Below are positions 12,362-24,937 of a stretch of DNA of 64,000 nucleotides, piece by piece. Position 1 is the stretch's first letter, and each line of letters starts with the position of its first letter. The notes under the pieces were generated by a model. The model was not told where the DNA came from, did not search any database, and saw nothing but the letters and a program-made list of their open reading frames with translations. The translations under genes were made by a program, and so were the position numbers. This DNA comes from Cylicocyclus nassatus (taxonomy: Eukaryota > Nematoda > Chromadorea > Rhabditida > Strongylidae), in NCBI GenBank assembly GCA_958299035.1, contig CATQJL010000316.1, positions 21,615,676 through 21,679,675 on the forward strand, read 5' to 3'.

Positions 12362-12374
12362 CCTTCACTTGCAG
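12362..12374 (+). promoter_or_regulatory. Candidate trans-splice acceptor for the FAS1 gene
   Basis: CTTCACTTGCAG lies 45 nt before the ATG at 12420 with no other ATG in between. In nematodes such a site commonly receives a spliced leader. It could equally be the acceptor of an upstream non-coding exon. Confidence 0.4.
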
Positions 12375-12419
12375 CCCATTTAGAAGAGGCACATACACAA
12401 ACTCCTTTCACTCCGAATA

Positions 12420-15400
12420 ATGTTAAAAACACTCTTGCTCTGCTCTTTGCTGATCGTAGATGTCGGTGCTGTATGCACCATATGCTCATTGCTTTCGGAC
12501 TATTCTGATGATATGCCTACCATAAGAACACTGCCAGAACCAAGCGAGGTGAGTCCACATCGTCCAAAGATACTGAACTGCTTCGAAATAATTTTATCCA
12601 GAAATATCGGCGACAATCATTAGACAGTTCCGAGCGACAAGTGGTCGGAAGCTTCTCGGATTTAGTGAGTGTTGTTTGTATAAATAAGACTTATTGTTAG
12701 TTTTGATGGTAAAAGCTAAGGGAGTGTAAACTTTGAAAAATGTTAATTTTGTCAAGTAACTATCTACGAAATCACTTTTTACATTCGAAACTCGTGAAAT
12801 TAGGTTTTTTTCCTGATCGAGAAACTCCGTGAAAGGTTTGTGAGGGTTGGCCTAATGTGCAACTTACATTTTCTAAAGTGCGGTTCATAATTATACGAAC
12901 ACCCCAGATCTTGAAAGTTTTTGGACTTTTTGGAAGAATCTCGAAAAGCCGTTGGTACCACGCGATAGAACACAACCGAAAACGGTATATGATCCACAAG
13001 AATGGAAGTGGATGTCACTCTCAGGAGCGTTTTGCGCCTAATGCGAATTTTTAGCGGTTCATAATTATACGAACACCTCAAACAAAGGTCCATTTTTCAT
13101 TCAAGATTACAATCATTTTAGTCCAAATTTTTTGTAGAGTTACAGTAACAAAGTCTGACATATCTGCTACACACTGAACCCAGTGCAGGTCAAAAAAAGG
13201 ATCGCAACTTTTTTCAGATGGCTCTTACTGCTTTTGGAATGATTGGGCTCCAAAAACATCCGTTCTTCTGTAGTTTACGCGCTCTAATTAGCTTCTACCA
13301 AAGCTATGAGATGAAATAAGCTTTTTCGATAGATATTTTGTTTGACGCTTGGAAAATCTACGCGTTTTCGTGCCGTTTCACAACCAAGTTTCAACCTTGC
13401 CTTAGAGTTAGCACGATTTCGAGCCTCAAAACTCAGCTTCTCTCTCGCGCAAACATTTGATATGAAGCAGCCGCTCTTTGCATGATGATTTATCCGTGCC
13501 AACGTTTTAGCGTTTTTTGTAGAACTGATTTTGAGGCTATGGAGCAACAAACCAAATAAAGTTGTGATTGCAATAGTAAAAACAGTGTTTTTGGTGAAAT
13601 GACGTCTGCGTGGCCAAAATAAACGCTCCACGCTGCTGATTTTTTCTAGCCATATACACAATCTTGTGACCTTCTACATACTATTTGCTCACTTCATTGT
13701 AGGGCTCTCGAAGCTGAGTTTTGAGGCTCGAAAACGTGCTAATTCTAGGGTAAGGTTGGAACTTGGTTGAAAAGCGGCACGAAAACGCATAGATTTTCCA
13801 AGCGTCAAACAAAATATCTATCGAAAGAGATTATTTTATCTCATAGTTTTGATACAAGCTAATTAGAGTGCGTAAATCACAAAAGAACGTATGTTTTTGG
13901 AGCGCAGTCACTCCAAAAACATTTAGAGCATCTGAAAAAAGTAGCGATCCTCTTTTTGAACTGCACTGGGTTCAGTGTGTAGCAGATATGTCAAACTTTG
14001 TTACTGTAACTCTACAAAAAATTTGGACTCAAATGATTGCAATCTTGAATGGAAAGTGGATCTTTGTTTGAGGTGTTCGTATAATTATGAACCGCTAAAA
14101 ATTCGCATTAGGCGCAAAAACGCTCCTAAGATTGACATCAATTTCCATTCTTATGGATCATATACCGTTTTCGGCTGTGTTCTATCGCGTGGTACCAACG
14201 GCTTTTTGAGTTTCTTCCAAAAAGTCCAAAAACTTTCAAAATTTGAGGTGTTCGTATAATTATGAACCGCACTTTATTATTCTCTTTCATTTTAAATGTT
14301 GAAAAATGAGGTGACCATTTTACACAAATGACCATGAACCATGCTCCATTCGAATATATGGAAATAGCATATTTTTCATCTGTACAAAAGAGCCGCACTA
14401 CTTACTTGGCATTCTGCCAGAGATTTTACAATACCGGCTAATTTTATCGCCCGAAACTGCTTTTTTGATTTTTATCAAAATCACTTTCCTTCGGGAGCTC
14501 TACAATGGCAGTTGCTTTCGATCGGTTCAACAAAATTTTTCGATCTTAGAATCTAAATAATTAAAATCCTGAGCGTATGTGCCGAAGAAAAAACTTTTCC
14601 AAGGTCATTCTAAGGGTATATATACTATTCTCATATTATTCAAAACTACAGGTCAATTTTTTGTCAGCAACCGTTCTCAGAAAGACCATTTTTTTGGCCG
14701 GTTATGCTTCAGTAAAACATATTTTCAGACCTCCACACTCTTTGGCAATCTATTCGGTCTCATCAACGAAAGAGCATCTCGTGTAAGTTAAGTCATGAAT
14801 CCTTCTTAAATTGAACCGGATGATGCTTGGAATTTTGATGAGAACGGATCTGTTTGGAAACTCCTCCGTTACCGTCGAGGATATTATCCCGTTCCTAATG
14901 ATCAAACATCAATCGGCTAATAAAAATGTTTGAATCATCCATCATAAAAACTATGTCATTACATGAGTCAACCTGATTCCTCCCGTCATTTTAATCACCT
15001 TAGACGTAGCCTTATATAGCACAAGGACGTCGTTTACATTTATGTCCTTGTTTTTTGTTAGTTCGGAAACTGCACAAGGGCATAAAACCGGTCGTGATCT
15101 CATTTCTTATATAGGTGTCTACGGACGATGGAGCAAATCCCCTTCGAGGACGTGGACGTTTTGACGCGAACATTGAGAGACCGGGAGTAGAACCGAAGCA
15201 AAAAACCGGTACTCAGCTGTTTGATTTGTTCGATACAATCGGTAGTGGACTTCTGCAAGTTCAGCGTTTGGACGGGTTCGTTCTTCCAATAGACTTTCTT
15301 ACAGCATTATCCGGGCACTTAAATTTTTATCTGGATACTGATTGGGGGCCTTAGACTCAGCCATTGCTCAAGCGGCAGCTCGTACGCTTCATTCGTGAAC

Positions 15401-18400
15401 GAGAAGAACAAATATAAATTCTCACCCAGACCGTAATCTTTCCGAGTGGAGGGTCATTCACGGTACGATAGTGGGCGAGAATTCAAATTTGTATTTTCTG
15501 TCTCGGATTAATTCATGAGCTTCCTCTTAGGCAGCAGTATCCTGATAAGAGTACCAGTGCCCGTATTTTCCTAAAAATACCTCCAACGGTTAACACAGTA
15601 GAAAAAATCATTTGTAGTCCCCATATTTGCACTCGCGAAACCACGAAGAGATGGCCCGCGGAAGGAAATACCCTCAGATCCGAGAAGAGCTGCCAAAGAT
15701 TCCGAGATGCGAATAAGTGCATCGACAGAAGAACCGATGCAGAGGTAGAAATGTTTGCAAATTGGCGCAGATTGGGAAGGATATTTCAGATGACGACTGA
15801 GATTACAAGAATAGAGGAATGCTGTGAAGGGTACGAGACTAAGGATATATTCAGGCATGGATGTCCAAAAGGTGAGTTGAATTTATTTGACAAAAAAAAC
15901 TAAGAGGGTAAAGAAACAAGACGAGGTGTAACTTTTTTATGTGAATTCAATCTGCACTCATCCTGAACAATCTGAACGAAATTGTTGGCGATTTACAGAC
16001 AACAACATTTCTGCAAAAACGTTAGAATTTCAATGACATATCATCTTACTTTTCCATGAATTCAAATGTTTTGTTGCTTCAACATCTTCACTTTTTCGTA
16101 TTTTTAGAATCCACATTGGAAAATATAGAAGATTCGCTAGAGTACATCAATTCATCACTTTGGGACATTGCAAGCAGAGCAAATGCGACGGCAGAGCTCA
16201 GCAAAAAGAATGTGACAATTTTTGTTAGTCCTGAATATGAGGACGAGGTAAGGAAGATTAGCACATATTGTCACAGACTCATGCCTTTTATAGAATTCGT
16301 CGCAAACCCGAGATAGAATTTTTGAAAACAGTTTGGACCATAAAGATAAGTAGGCAGAAATTTTCTGTGGGGGGAGGCGAGAACATTTCACATTTCCTTA
16401 GATTGCTCCCTCATGGTTTTATACAAATTCAATCTGTTGTATAAAGTTTGAAAAATATAATATTATCACTCCACGAAGGAAGATTGCATTTTGAAGCTTC
16501 CTTGGGAACTACTGACGAGGAGCACCAAGGAAGCTGCACTACCGGTCTAGTTCTTAGCCCCGAAACCGGATGGTGTTCAAAAACTTAGAAAAAAAGACTT
16601 TGTAAGACTTTTTGTTTGTGTTTAGCATATAATTCACAAATGCACAAAACGTTCATATTATAATTCATGTAGACCACCTTTGAACAGCTAGTAGCAAGAG
16701 GTCCGAAAACCTTTTGGGGAGGGGAGAGGGAAGAAAAAGCGATAACAAGTTTTTGAGTATTTTTAGCCACGCCTTTCAAAAAATTTCTGGAGCGCTTTTA
16801 AAATCTTTTTGTGCTCTCAGCCCGCTCTCATACTATGCTCTCAGAAAATTTTATTCTCACCGTTTTTTGCGATTTTCTTTCTAACAATTTTTTAAACTTT
16901 TATAATTTGAATTTATAAAACTTAAAATTATATTTTAAGTTGAAAATTCAAATTATAAATTATATTATAAAATATAACAATTTAATATTCTTAAGCAGAA
17001 AGAAGTCATTTGCACAATTTTTAACCCATGTAGACTATTTTCAAGAATTTCGCAACGCGTTGAGGGGGCGGGGTTGCGGGCGAACTTCCTCGATTTACCA
17101 CTGCTAGCGACGTATTTTCAATGGGGAGGGGGTGAGAGGAGGAGAGATATCTCAATAAAAAATTTTGATTCCAACTCGTGCAGGTTTCGGACGCAGAGTC
17201 ATATCTAGCCAGCAGAATAGTTCCTGGTACTTACCGCCCATACGACTGGACGGATGGTACCGTACTCAAAACCCTCAGTGGAGGAGAACTCATCATTTCC
17301 CAGTCTGAGGATGCATTTGGAACTGTGGTACGAGATTTACTCATTTATTTTTAGCTTTTTTTCCTATTTTTGAATTAATGAGAGTGGAAAGGCCCTAGAA
17401 GAAACCACCTAAGAGAAAGGAGGGAAGAAAATTTCAAAAATATTATACATTTATATTTTTAGAAAAGCTATGTGAATTGTGTGCCAATAAATACCTCAAG
17501 CGTTCGAACTCAAACTGGAATCATTCACGTAGCGTCGGGTGATGTGTTACCTGCAGCCGAGACAGTTCTTGCTGCTTTGGAGGCTGATCCACGATTTGCT
17601 TCGTTTTTGTCGAGTAAGTTTGATTTCTGATTTTACTCAAGTATAGCATGATTTTCGAAAAATTTCAGTACTATCTGAAGATCTTCGCGAATCGCTTTCA
17701 TCAAACGAATCATCTTTCACTGTGTTTGCTCCATCAGACAAAGTCCTGTCATCGCTTTCCGATTCACTCATCAGCGATATCAAGGAACGAAGAGGATGCG
17801 CTTCAGGTCAGGGTGAATCGAAATTTTCTGATCTATTCGTTACTCAAAATAAAACGCAGCAGTACGAGCCGGAAAATTTCTTGGGGGAGGGGACAGTTTT
17901 TCTCCAGAAGAATTAGTCTAAATTAGCCACGGCCCCGATGCGTGAATTTTGGAGACATTCGTAGAAAGTTTGAAGGATTTTGAATGAGTCAGAGTTGTAA
18001 AGTCGACTGCACGAAATCGCACATATCGCTGTAGGCTGAACGCACGCGGGGCTTGCCTGCAACGCGGCCGTTGAGTACGGGCTCTATGATGATTCCATCG
18101 ATTTCTGAGCTTGTTTACCTATGCTATCCGGATAATTATAACAAAACTGTTCGAAACCATAGTGTTTTTTTTTTAGATTTTGCGAGAAGCCACGTCGTGA
18201 ACGGCTCCTTCTGTACTTCGCAATTATTCCATAGACGACTAAATTCTCTGGCAGGGACTCAGATCGATGTCCATACCCAGGTAAATTGTTTTAATGGCGA
18301 GTGACAGATAAATTAGACTTTTTTCTATCAAATTGAAGGATGAGAAACGCTCTTGAGACCAGAACAGTATAATCACATTAGACATACATACGCATACATA

Positions 18401-21400
18401 TATGTATCTGAACTTGTATGTGTGGTTTACAATGATTTTTTTTCAGCTAAAATTCTTAATAGAGCTCGGTTGGTTTTCGCTCCCAACGATCAGCTATTTT
18501 ACCCATTTCCAGATTAAAAGTGCAGAGCGTGTGACTCACATCGGACGCGCAAAGATCATTGGAGGAGAAGTGTTTGCAAAGAATGGAGTAGTTCATCTGA
18601 TCGATGATGTACTGTTCAGCGATGAATGTGAGTTTTTCTCCAAATCAGGAGTGAGTCACGGTAAATAATAAACAAGAAGTAAACAAGTTGCGAAGTTCTC
18701 TGACATCATTTGCCAGCTTTTCCCAAGGGAATGATTAAATAATACGAAGCGAAAAGCTTTCAAGAAAAAAGTGTTGAAAAACCAAACAATTGCAAAACTA
18801 ACGACTTGTTTGAAACCAAATGCCAACAATGTGATTGTTCTAAAAGTCGCAAGACTTAGAGTCTGAATGCTTTATATTACATGCCTTCAAGCTCCAGCTA
18901 TGGAAGCTATCCAATCTAAAAAAATTATTTCAAAAATGGCAAATCCCGCCCATATGGTTGACTACACCCTGATACGTAGACGAAAATGGGGGCGTGAGTA
19001 TACAGTTTTTTCTTCTGAAAAGACATGGTTATACGGAAGCTTAATTCTTGTAATGATATTTTTACATGGAAATGTTTGAATTTCTGCAATCTTTCATCAA
19101 AACGTTAGTCGATAGCAGAGTTGAGCAGAGACGTTGTCAACTTACAAGGGAAGCTTGTTTAGTCGAAGTGGCCTTTCCAAATGAGATGTATACCATATTA
19201 AAGCGCATAAAACGCTGATTCCAAAACTGTCTTCCTTATCTGCAGAACTTTTATGGACGAGAAGTTATGAGCGTTTTTGGAGCCAAAAATTGAATGTGCA
19301 TTTTGAATAAAATGAGTTGTTAAAATCTTACTAACCTTCAATTATCGTAACCAAGTGTGGTATAATTTTTATTTTAGAGTATTTTTCAAGTGAAGTGTTC
19401 TAGTGATTAGCATTGCTCCGTTGAAGAGCTAGAAAAAGTATTACGGTTATTTTTGTCACACTTTCACATACAATTTTTGACTCCAAAAAACGCTCATAAC
19501 TTCTCGTCCATAAACGTTCTGCAGATAAGGAAGGCAGATTTGGAATCAGCATTTTATGCTCTACGATATGGTGTAATCCCATCAAAAAAGGCCACTTCGA
19601 CTAAACAAGCATTCCTTGTTAGTAAATGCTAACTTGCTTGGTACTGTTACGACTACTTAGTTGAGGAGAATATAGAAGAAGCCAAATACTTAACATCTGC
19701 CGTATTCTGCCCACTGCCCTTTACAATGCTTGTTTTAAGTGATGTCATGGAAAGAGCATCTCGACGCGATCAACAGTGAAATGGCCAAATCGCTTGAAGA
19801 CGTCATGAAGAACTCTACCGAGCCAATTACGATCTTTGTGCCTCACAGTGATAATGATACGGTAGCGTTTACTTCTTTCAGATAAATTCATTTCAAGGGC
19901 AAAAAATCAAAAATCAACTGTTTAGTTGATTGTCTTAAAGGTCATATTATAGGTCATTATTATTATAGGTCTTAAACGCCGAAATGTCAAAGAATCACGT
20001 GGTCATCGGAGACGTACTGGAACATTTCCAACAAGCTTCTACCATCACAACAGAAGCTGGATCTAAGGTAATTCGTGTCAAACCAACCTATCACTGTATC
20101 AAAATATGTAAAATGGACTCAGATGTTTACTGGTTTCTCTCGTCACGTCTCACCAATTTGGATGAGGATCTCTGTGCAGCCACAGCGTCGTCGACGTGGG
20201 CAAGTTGCCTGCTCTCGAATCACTTCGGAAAGTGTGAAAGGTTGTCGAGCGGTGCTTCAGTTTATTGACAAGGTAAGTCAGTATTAAAGGCAGCGTCTAG
20301 GCAAGTCTGGACATGGGGATCTCACGTGGGTAGTAATTTTGGGGCCCTGACTAAGCCACTACCCAACCGGCAGCTCAGGTAGTGCTCTAACGGCTGAGAT
20401 ATTCCCCTCGGAACTGGACCCCGCAATCGTATTTCGCATGGATTCATGGCGCAAAGCGTGTGTCCTGGCGCGAAACTGCCATGAATTCATGCGAATACGA
20501 TCGCGGGGTCCAGTTTCGAGGGGTATATCTCAGCCGTTAGAGCACTACCTGCGATGCCGCTTGAGCAGTGCCTTAGTTAGGGCCCTAAAAGTACTTTCCA
20601 CGTAAAATCCCCGTAAGTCCAGATCTACCTGGACGCTGCCTTCAAAGTAATGTCGATGACCCTGCTCGCTGTTATCACCTTTGAATACAAGAGGAGACCT
20701 ACATTCGCTCAGTCTAATCTCCGTCCTTCTCATATAAGAATCCAGAAAAAAATAAACTCTTCACTTTGTACCTTAGGCGGCAAATCAGATGGACAGTACT
20801 TTTCTTTTCCGCCCTATAACTACTCTTTACCAAGAAATGCAATCAAATCTCTATTCCAGCCTCTTCCACTTGTTACTGACAACTTTGAAAGCTTCCTTGC
20901 GAAAAGAGCAGATCTGAGCAGATTCTACAGGTAAAGCAGATTCTACGTAGCATAATACTAGCATGTATAGGCTACTGCATGACGAAGGCGCAGAAGCAGT
21001 TTTAGTTGAGAGGGTGCGAACGCGGCGCGTGCGTATCCTCACCGTTGTAAATCGCCTCTTGCGCTCTACAGCTGATAAAGCCGCGTTCGCGCCCGAAGAT
21101 ATTGCGCCTTCGTCACGTAGCAGCGTATAGAAATGTAAAAATGATGTGATTTAGGCTTTGGCGTGACAGTTCCCTCAATGCTTCTCTCACCGATGACAAA
21201 CCGCTGACAGCATTTGTTCCATCGGACGATGCATTCTCAACCAATGAGTTCAAGAAGTTGGCCTCTGAACAAAAACTAGCTGAAACATTTGTACGGAGAC
21301 ATATTGTGGAGGGTAAGTAATTTATCCACTAACAAACGAGTGCTTGAAAAAACTCATTTCAGAGCCATTGTGTAATTTCGATTTGCGCCACAGCTCCGGG

Positions 21401-21681
21401 GAAATCCGTATTCAAACCTATGCTAACTTGAATGGAGAGGCTTTAAGGCCTAGTCAAACTGATGGGGAGACATTTATAGATGGAGCACGAATTGAAGTAC
21501 GTATACTGCCACCCTACTCTTTAACTAATTTTTACAATTTTGAAATTTCAAGGAGTCTGAGATAGTGCTCACAAATGGCGTGCTTTACGTCGTGGAGTCT
21601 CCAATAATTCGGAATCAGGCGGTCATTCGTCCAAGCAACAATAGAAGAAGAACGACAAATCTTTTTGACATTATCCACTGA
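12420..21681 (+). CDS. Secreted EMI + four-FAS1 domain protein (TGFBI/periostin-like), 815 aa
   Basis: Nineteen exons keep one open frame: 12420-12548, 12602-12664, 14729-14782, 15115-15275, 15531-15871, 16108-16247, 17184-17327, 17463-17613, 17669-17806, 18177-18280, 18513-18627, 18892-18993 (or from 18898), 19740-19861, 19969-20067, 20180-20272, 20860-20930, 21155-21312, 21363-21496, 21553-21681. Residues 1-18 are a signal peptide (MLKTLLLCSLLIVDVGAVCT...). Residues about 150-249 are cysteine-rich and end IEECCEGYETKDIFRHGCPK, the EMI-domain CC.GY...GCP signature of TGFBI and periostin. Four FAS1 domains follow (about 251-385, 386-513, 514-655, 656-790), marked by VTIFVSPEYEDE, FTVFAPSDKV, ITIFVPHSDND and LTAFVPSDDAF, and by the H-box words SHVV, NHVV and RHIV. 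FAS1/EMI proteins are secreted matrix or adhesion proteins. The stop follows LFDIIH. No frameshift was found. MITEs occupy introns 2, 6, 12 and 15 but no exon. Confidence 0.93.
12876..14274. mobile_element. Tc1-like non-autonomous element with IR/DR ends, in FAS1 intron 2
   Basis: A 1399-bp inverted repeat bordered by TA on both sides. Its ends are AAGTGCGGTTCATAATTATA...; the terminal motif GCGGTTCATAATTATACGAA is present at both tips (12878-12903 and 14247-14272) and again about 175 bp inside each tip (13054-13077 and 14072-14095). Paired sites in each end are the IR/DR layout of Tc1-like transposons such as Sleeping Beauty. No transposase frame remains. The arms are diverged but alignable along nearly their full length. 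Confidence 0.9.
15330..15490. repeat. Remnant related to the AGGCAGCG-end MITEs, in FAS1 intron 4
   Basis: GGGGGCCTTAGACTCAGCC then TTGCTCAAGCGGCAGCTCG resembles the interior of the element at 20284-20645 (read inverted there as CCGCTTGAGCAGTGCCTTAG). A short inverted repeat follows: 15410-15428 against 15472-15490 (AATTCTCACCCA/TGGGCGAGAATT). Highly decayed. Confidence 0.4.
16745..17110. mobile_element. Degenerate MITE related to 5704-6064, in FAS1 intron 6
   Basis: TAGCCACGCCTTTCAAAAAA, then an AT-rich middle, TTGCACAATTTTTAACCCAT, AAGAATTTCGCAACGCG and a GGGGGCGGGG run, in the same order as the element at 5704. The ends are too decayed to show a target duplication. The middle (about 16890-16990) is a TTATAAT-rich inverted repeat. 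Confidence 0.6.
19141..19622. mobile_element. Palindromic MITE in FAS1 intron 12
   Basis: Ends CTTACAAGGGAAGCTTG and CAAGCATTCCTTGTTAG are imperfect inverted repeats. The arms extend inward through AGTCGAAGTGGCC, ACGAGAAGTTATGAGCG and TTTGGAGCC and their complements. A related single arm is at about 42930-43030. Noncoding. Confidence 0.85.
20284..20645. mobile_element. MITE with TTAAAGGCAGCGTC ends, in FAS1 intron 15
   Basis: Left end TTAAAGGCAGCGTCTAGGCA; right end TGGACGCTGCCTTCAAA. The interior is palindromic around GCATGGATTCATGGCGC / GCCATGAATTCATGCGA, with GGACCCCGC and TAGTGCTCTAACGGCTGAGA words in both arms. Same family as 44880-45250, which keeps the same internal order. Confidence 0.85.
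20970..21125. repeat. Short imperfect inverted repeat in FAS1 intron 16
   Basis: CTACTGCATGACGAAGGCGC (about 20972-20991) pairs with TGCGCCTTCGTCACGTAGCAG (about 21104-21124), and GCGAACGCGGC with GCCGCGTTCGC. Probably another decayed MITE. Confidence 0.65.
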
Positions 21682-22034
21682 CGAGTTAATGCTATGGGGC
21701 AATTAATCCCTAATTGTATGTTCCATCATCTGTGAACGCTAAAATTATTAATATGCGTTACATGTAACAATATCTTCCCTACTACGTGTACTCCTTATCC
21801 CTCTTACTTTCATCGTATTTGTTTGTGCCCATTAGCATTATGTTTTGAAGTTCATAAATCTTTTGCATATATTTGGAATGACGCCAATCAGACCACATTC
21901 CATCAAACTTATCGTAGAGTCATTTGTAACTCAATATTCGTATTGCACTCATGCGCGCTGTTCGACGAGGTTATGAGTTTGGAATCTGAAGTGCTTTCAC
22001 CTTGTTTCCCCGTCTCTTTTGATTTGATTATATA
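21682..22034. other. FAS1 3' flank, nothing distinctive
   Basis: No canonical AATAAA is visible in the 300 bp after the stop; polyadenylation may use a variant signal. No other feature is recognised. Confidence 0.4.
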
Positions 22035-23055
22035 TTAGGTCATTCCGAAAGTATTTCGCTTTTTTCAAACGGGCGCCACATCTGACGGAACAAAGGTTTC
22101 TAAGAGAACTTGGTAGCATTCGAAACAGCATTTCATTCTCTTTCTAATGGTTATGGAATTGTTGCAAGATAGTCAATGAGCTTTCAAAAAATGACCAAAA
22201 TCTGCGACCTATGCATTTTGAGATAGCCAAGTTTCACAATTTTTTAAAATTTTCATATCAATTGTCAGAAGAAGTTCAAATGACGATTCGATAGAGCAAA
22301 CTTCATAGAATACAGTGCAACTTTTTTCTCTTTTCCACAGCTTGTCATACATTTTTAACAGAATTTTAACTGATGCTACCGATTTCCATACTTGGACAGC
22401 TAAATCCTAGTAGAACATCAAACCATGAGCAGCTCGGGTGTCATTCGATGCAGCTTTTTCTCCTCTTTCTAATGGGTGTTTTTTGTTTCCGATTCGTTTA
22501 GTTTCCGGGGATAAAATTATCATAACTCATTTTTAGGGAGCCTCAGGCTGTACCCGAAAAACTCGAAATTTGATATTTCGAACCCGTAAACCTTCACTTG
22601 CTTTGTAAAATTAATGCTAACTCATAGTACCATCTTGGTAGTCTCAAATTCCGAAAAATTATGATGTTTGATGCGATTGTGGTTGAAGTGGGCCTGCCAA
22701 AATTTGATGGTTCTGCTAAAAAAATCGTTTAAAAAATTACGGCGAGCACGAGAAAGGGAAAAAGTAGCGCTGTATTCTATAAGCTTTACTCTATCGAATC
22801 TTTACTTGAACTCCTTCTGAGGATTGATATGAAAGGTTCAAAAAAAAAATCGTGAAACTTGACCATCTCAAAAAGCATGAGTCGCAGATTTTGATTATTT
22901 TCTGAAAGCTCATTGACTGTTCTGCAATATTTTCATAACCATTAGAAAGAGAATGAAATGCTGCATCGAATGCTACCAAAACCTCTCAGGCCTCTTTGTT
23001 CCATCAGATGTGGCGCCCGTTTGAAAAAAGCGAAATTACTTTCGGAATGACCTAA
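22035..23055. mobile_element. Palindromic mariner-type MITE, 1021 bp
   Basis: Inverted ends TTAGGTCATTCCGAAAGTA, flanked by TA. The outer 250 bp pair well (GCGCCACATCTGA, AACAGCATTTCATTCTCTTT and TTTTGAGATAGCCAAGTTTC recur inverted); the centre is less symmetric. It lies about 350 bp after the FAS1 gene. No transposase is left. Confidence 0.9.
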
Positions 23056-23558
23056 TAAGTATCAGTCAAATACACATTTTCGCAATTTGTTACAACGGAA
23101 AAGATTTTACTGAGGATTTACTGGTAAGGGGTTGTTGGTTGCTGCGCATAATGTGAAAATATAAGCAAAAGCTTACAAATGACTTGAAGATGAGTGCACG
23201 CACGGAAAACCTTCAGAAAGGTTTGCAGGCTTGAAAAAAGGTGCACTAGTGCACGTTTTACTGTTGATACACCCAGAAAATCCAGCGCTATTTTTGAAGT
23301 TCATGATTTTTGACATGTAGGTGTCTTTCAGAAGTTATCAGTTAACGTCACATCACTATGAGCGAGCTTGATCATTCAGTGAGCATTTAGAATTCAGTCT
23401 TTCGAGAAACTGAGAATTCTTATATTTCAAAAGTAGCGAGCGGATCAAAGGCAACGGTGCAAATGCATTCTAGAGTCTGAGAATGCATTAGAGATGCATT
23501 CTCAGAATCTTGACATTCGGTCAATTGTTTTATCCAAATTTAAGCTAAAAAAACAGGC
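23056..23558. other. Gap with no recognised feature
   Basis: AT-rich. A local echo at 23460-23512 (AGAATGCATT / GATGCATTCTCAGAATC) is a small imperfect inverted or tandem repeat. No gene is seen. Confidence 0.4.
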
Positions 23559-24300
23559 TTTAAAGACAGCGGCTCGGCAGAATGACAACTCTGGGATATA
23601 GTAGCGGTAGGACGGTCCAGACCGCAGGTTCCACTGACTTAGCGGAACAACTGGTAAAAGTATAAATGGTTTATCACAAAATATAAAAAACCACAAGAAG
23701 AAGCTGATATGCAAATACAGAGAATATAAACAGCTAGATGATGAGATACAGAAGAGCTAGTACAGAACAGTGAGTATTGGTGAGAAACTGTCGAGGAAGT
23801 GTTGAGGAACTGTTGAGGAACGAACTTGACATCCGAGAACCGACACACGGGATATGGTGATCAGTACATCTCATGGTTTTGGTTCAAGACTAATAGCGTG
23901 ACAAAAAACCTAGCCGGGCGCCTGGATGCTACAACATTCATCGTTCTCGGCTCTCCTGAATCAGCTAAGTCCAAGACTGTGCTTTGCAGCTTTAAAAGAT
24001 ATCAATAACTGCTCTTCCAGACGTGAAAAGCGCTATTTGAGGGCGGACCGCGTATCCGCCCTGTAGAGCGCGGTTGGCTCGTGAATGGAGATACTGTACC
24101 CACCGTACCCACGAGCCAACCGCGCTCTGGAGGACGGATACGCGGTCTGCCCTCAAATAGCGCTTTCCGCGTCTGGAAAAGCGGGTTATTGATATATATC
24201 TTTTGAAGCTGCAAAGCACAGTCTTGGACTAGCTCATCCAGGGGAACCGAGAATGATAAATATCCCAAAGTTGTTATTCTGCCGAGCCGCTGCCCTCAAG
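23559..24300. mobile_element. GGCAGCGGCTCGGCAG-ended element, left arm interrupted
   Basis: Ends TTTAAAGACAGCGGCTCGGC and GCCGAGCCGCTGCCCTCAAG are inverted. A strong palindrome occupies 23950-24245 (GGCGGACCGCGTATCCGCC, GCGCGGTTGGCTCGTG and complements). The left arm is broken by about 330 bp (roughly 23600-23930) absent from the right arm, probably a later insertion. Relatives: 45751-47528 and 57275-57663. Confidence 0.8.
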
Positions 24301-24937
24301 GCACGTTTTGAACAATTGCAGTAATCGTAACTTCCGCTTGAAGATAAGCGCGAACAAAATGAAAATCACTCGAACTCGTAGCACGAAGGAGCGAAGCACT
24401 CCAGCTTCTCTTGTAGATGACCAGCTTAGCTGGTTGCAGTCAATTCTAGTACAAAGGATACTACAACGTCTAAGGCCCAAAGCATACGTCCGCGATTCCG
24501 TACAATTTTCGGTCACTGCGATTAGACTGCCTGGGCGACTCCGTTCATTGCTTGGAAATCGCCCCTCGCTTGACTACCGAATATACCAAAAGCGATTTTG
24601 TAGACGTCCACACATTACACCGCTATACGCACTTGGAAAATTTGCGCTAGTTTGCCTGAATTGCATTCATTTAAGGAAGTTTTATATGCTTCATGGAACA
24701 TCAAATCGAACGAGAAAGGATATGAATTCACACTCATCCCTCTTTACGGGTTTTTAACAGGCACAAGTTTTAACATCTGCATTGAAATCGATTACTAGTT
24801 CATTAATTTTTGAGTTCACTCTTTCATCATTGGTAGGCATATACGGCCATGCTTTGGCCCTGTAAAAAACATGGGTAGGACATCTTAACAACAAATGCTG
24901 CGTGAGCTCTTGTCTAATCTGCGAACGATTATACATT
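24301..24937. other. Gap with one unrecognised open frame
   Basis: A plus-strand frame at 24308-24757 (149 codons) is the longest here. It has no domain I recognise, is arginine-rich throughout, and directly abuts a MITE end. I do not consider it a gene on present evidence. Confidence 0.35.

Noticed and set aside
12317..12508. 63-codon frame overlapping the FAS1 first exon
   Set aside because: Out of frame with the signal-peptide exon and crosses the likely trans-splice site; a shadow.
24308..24757. 149-codon open frame as a gene
   Set aside because: No domain, odd composition, adjacent to a MITE end and no splice or homology support.
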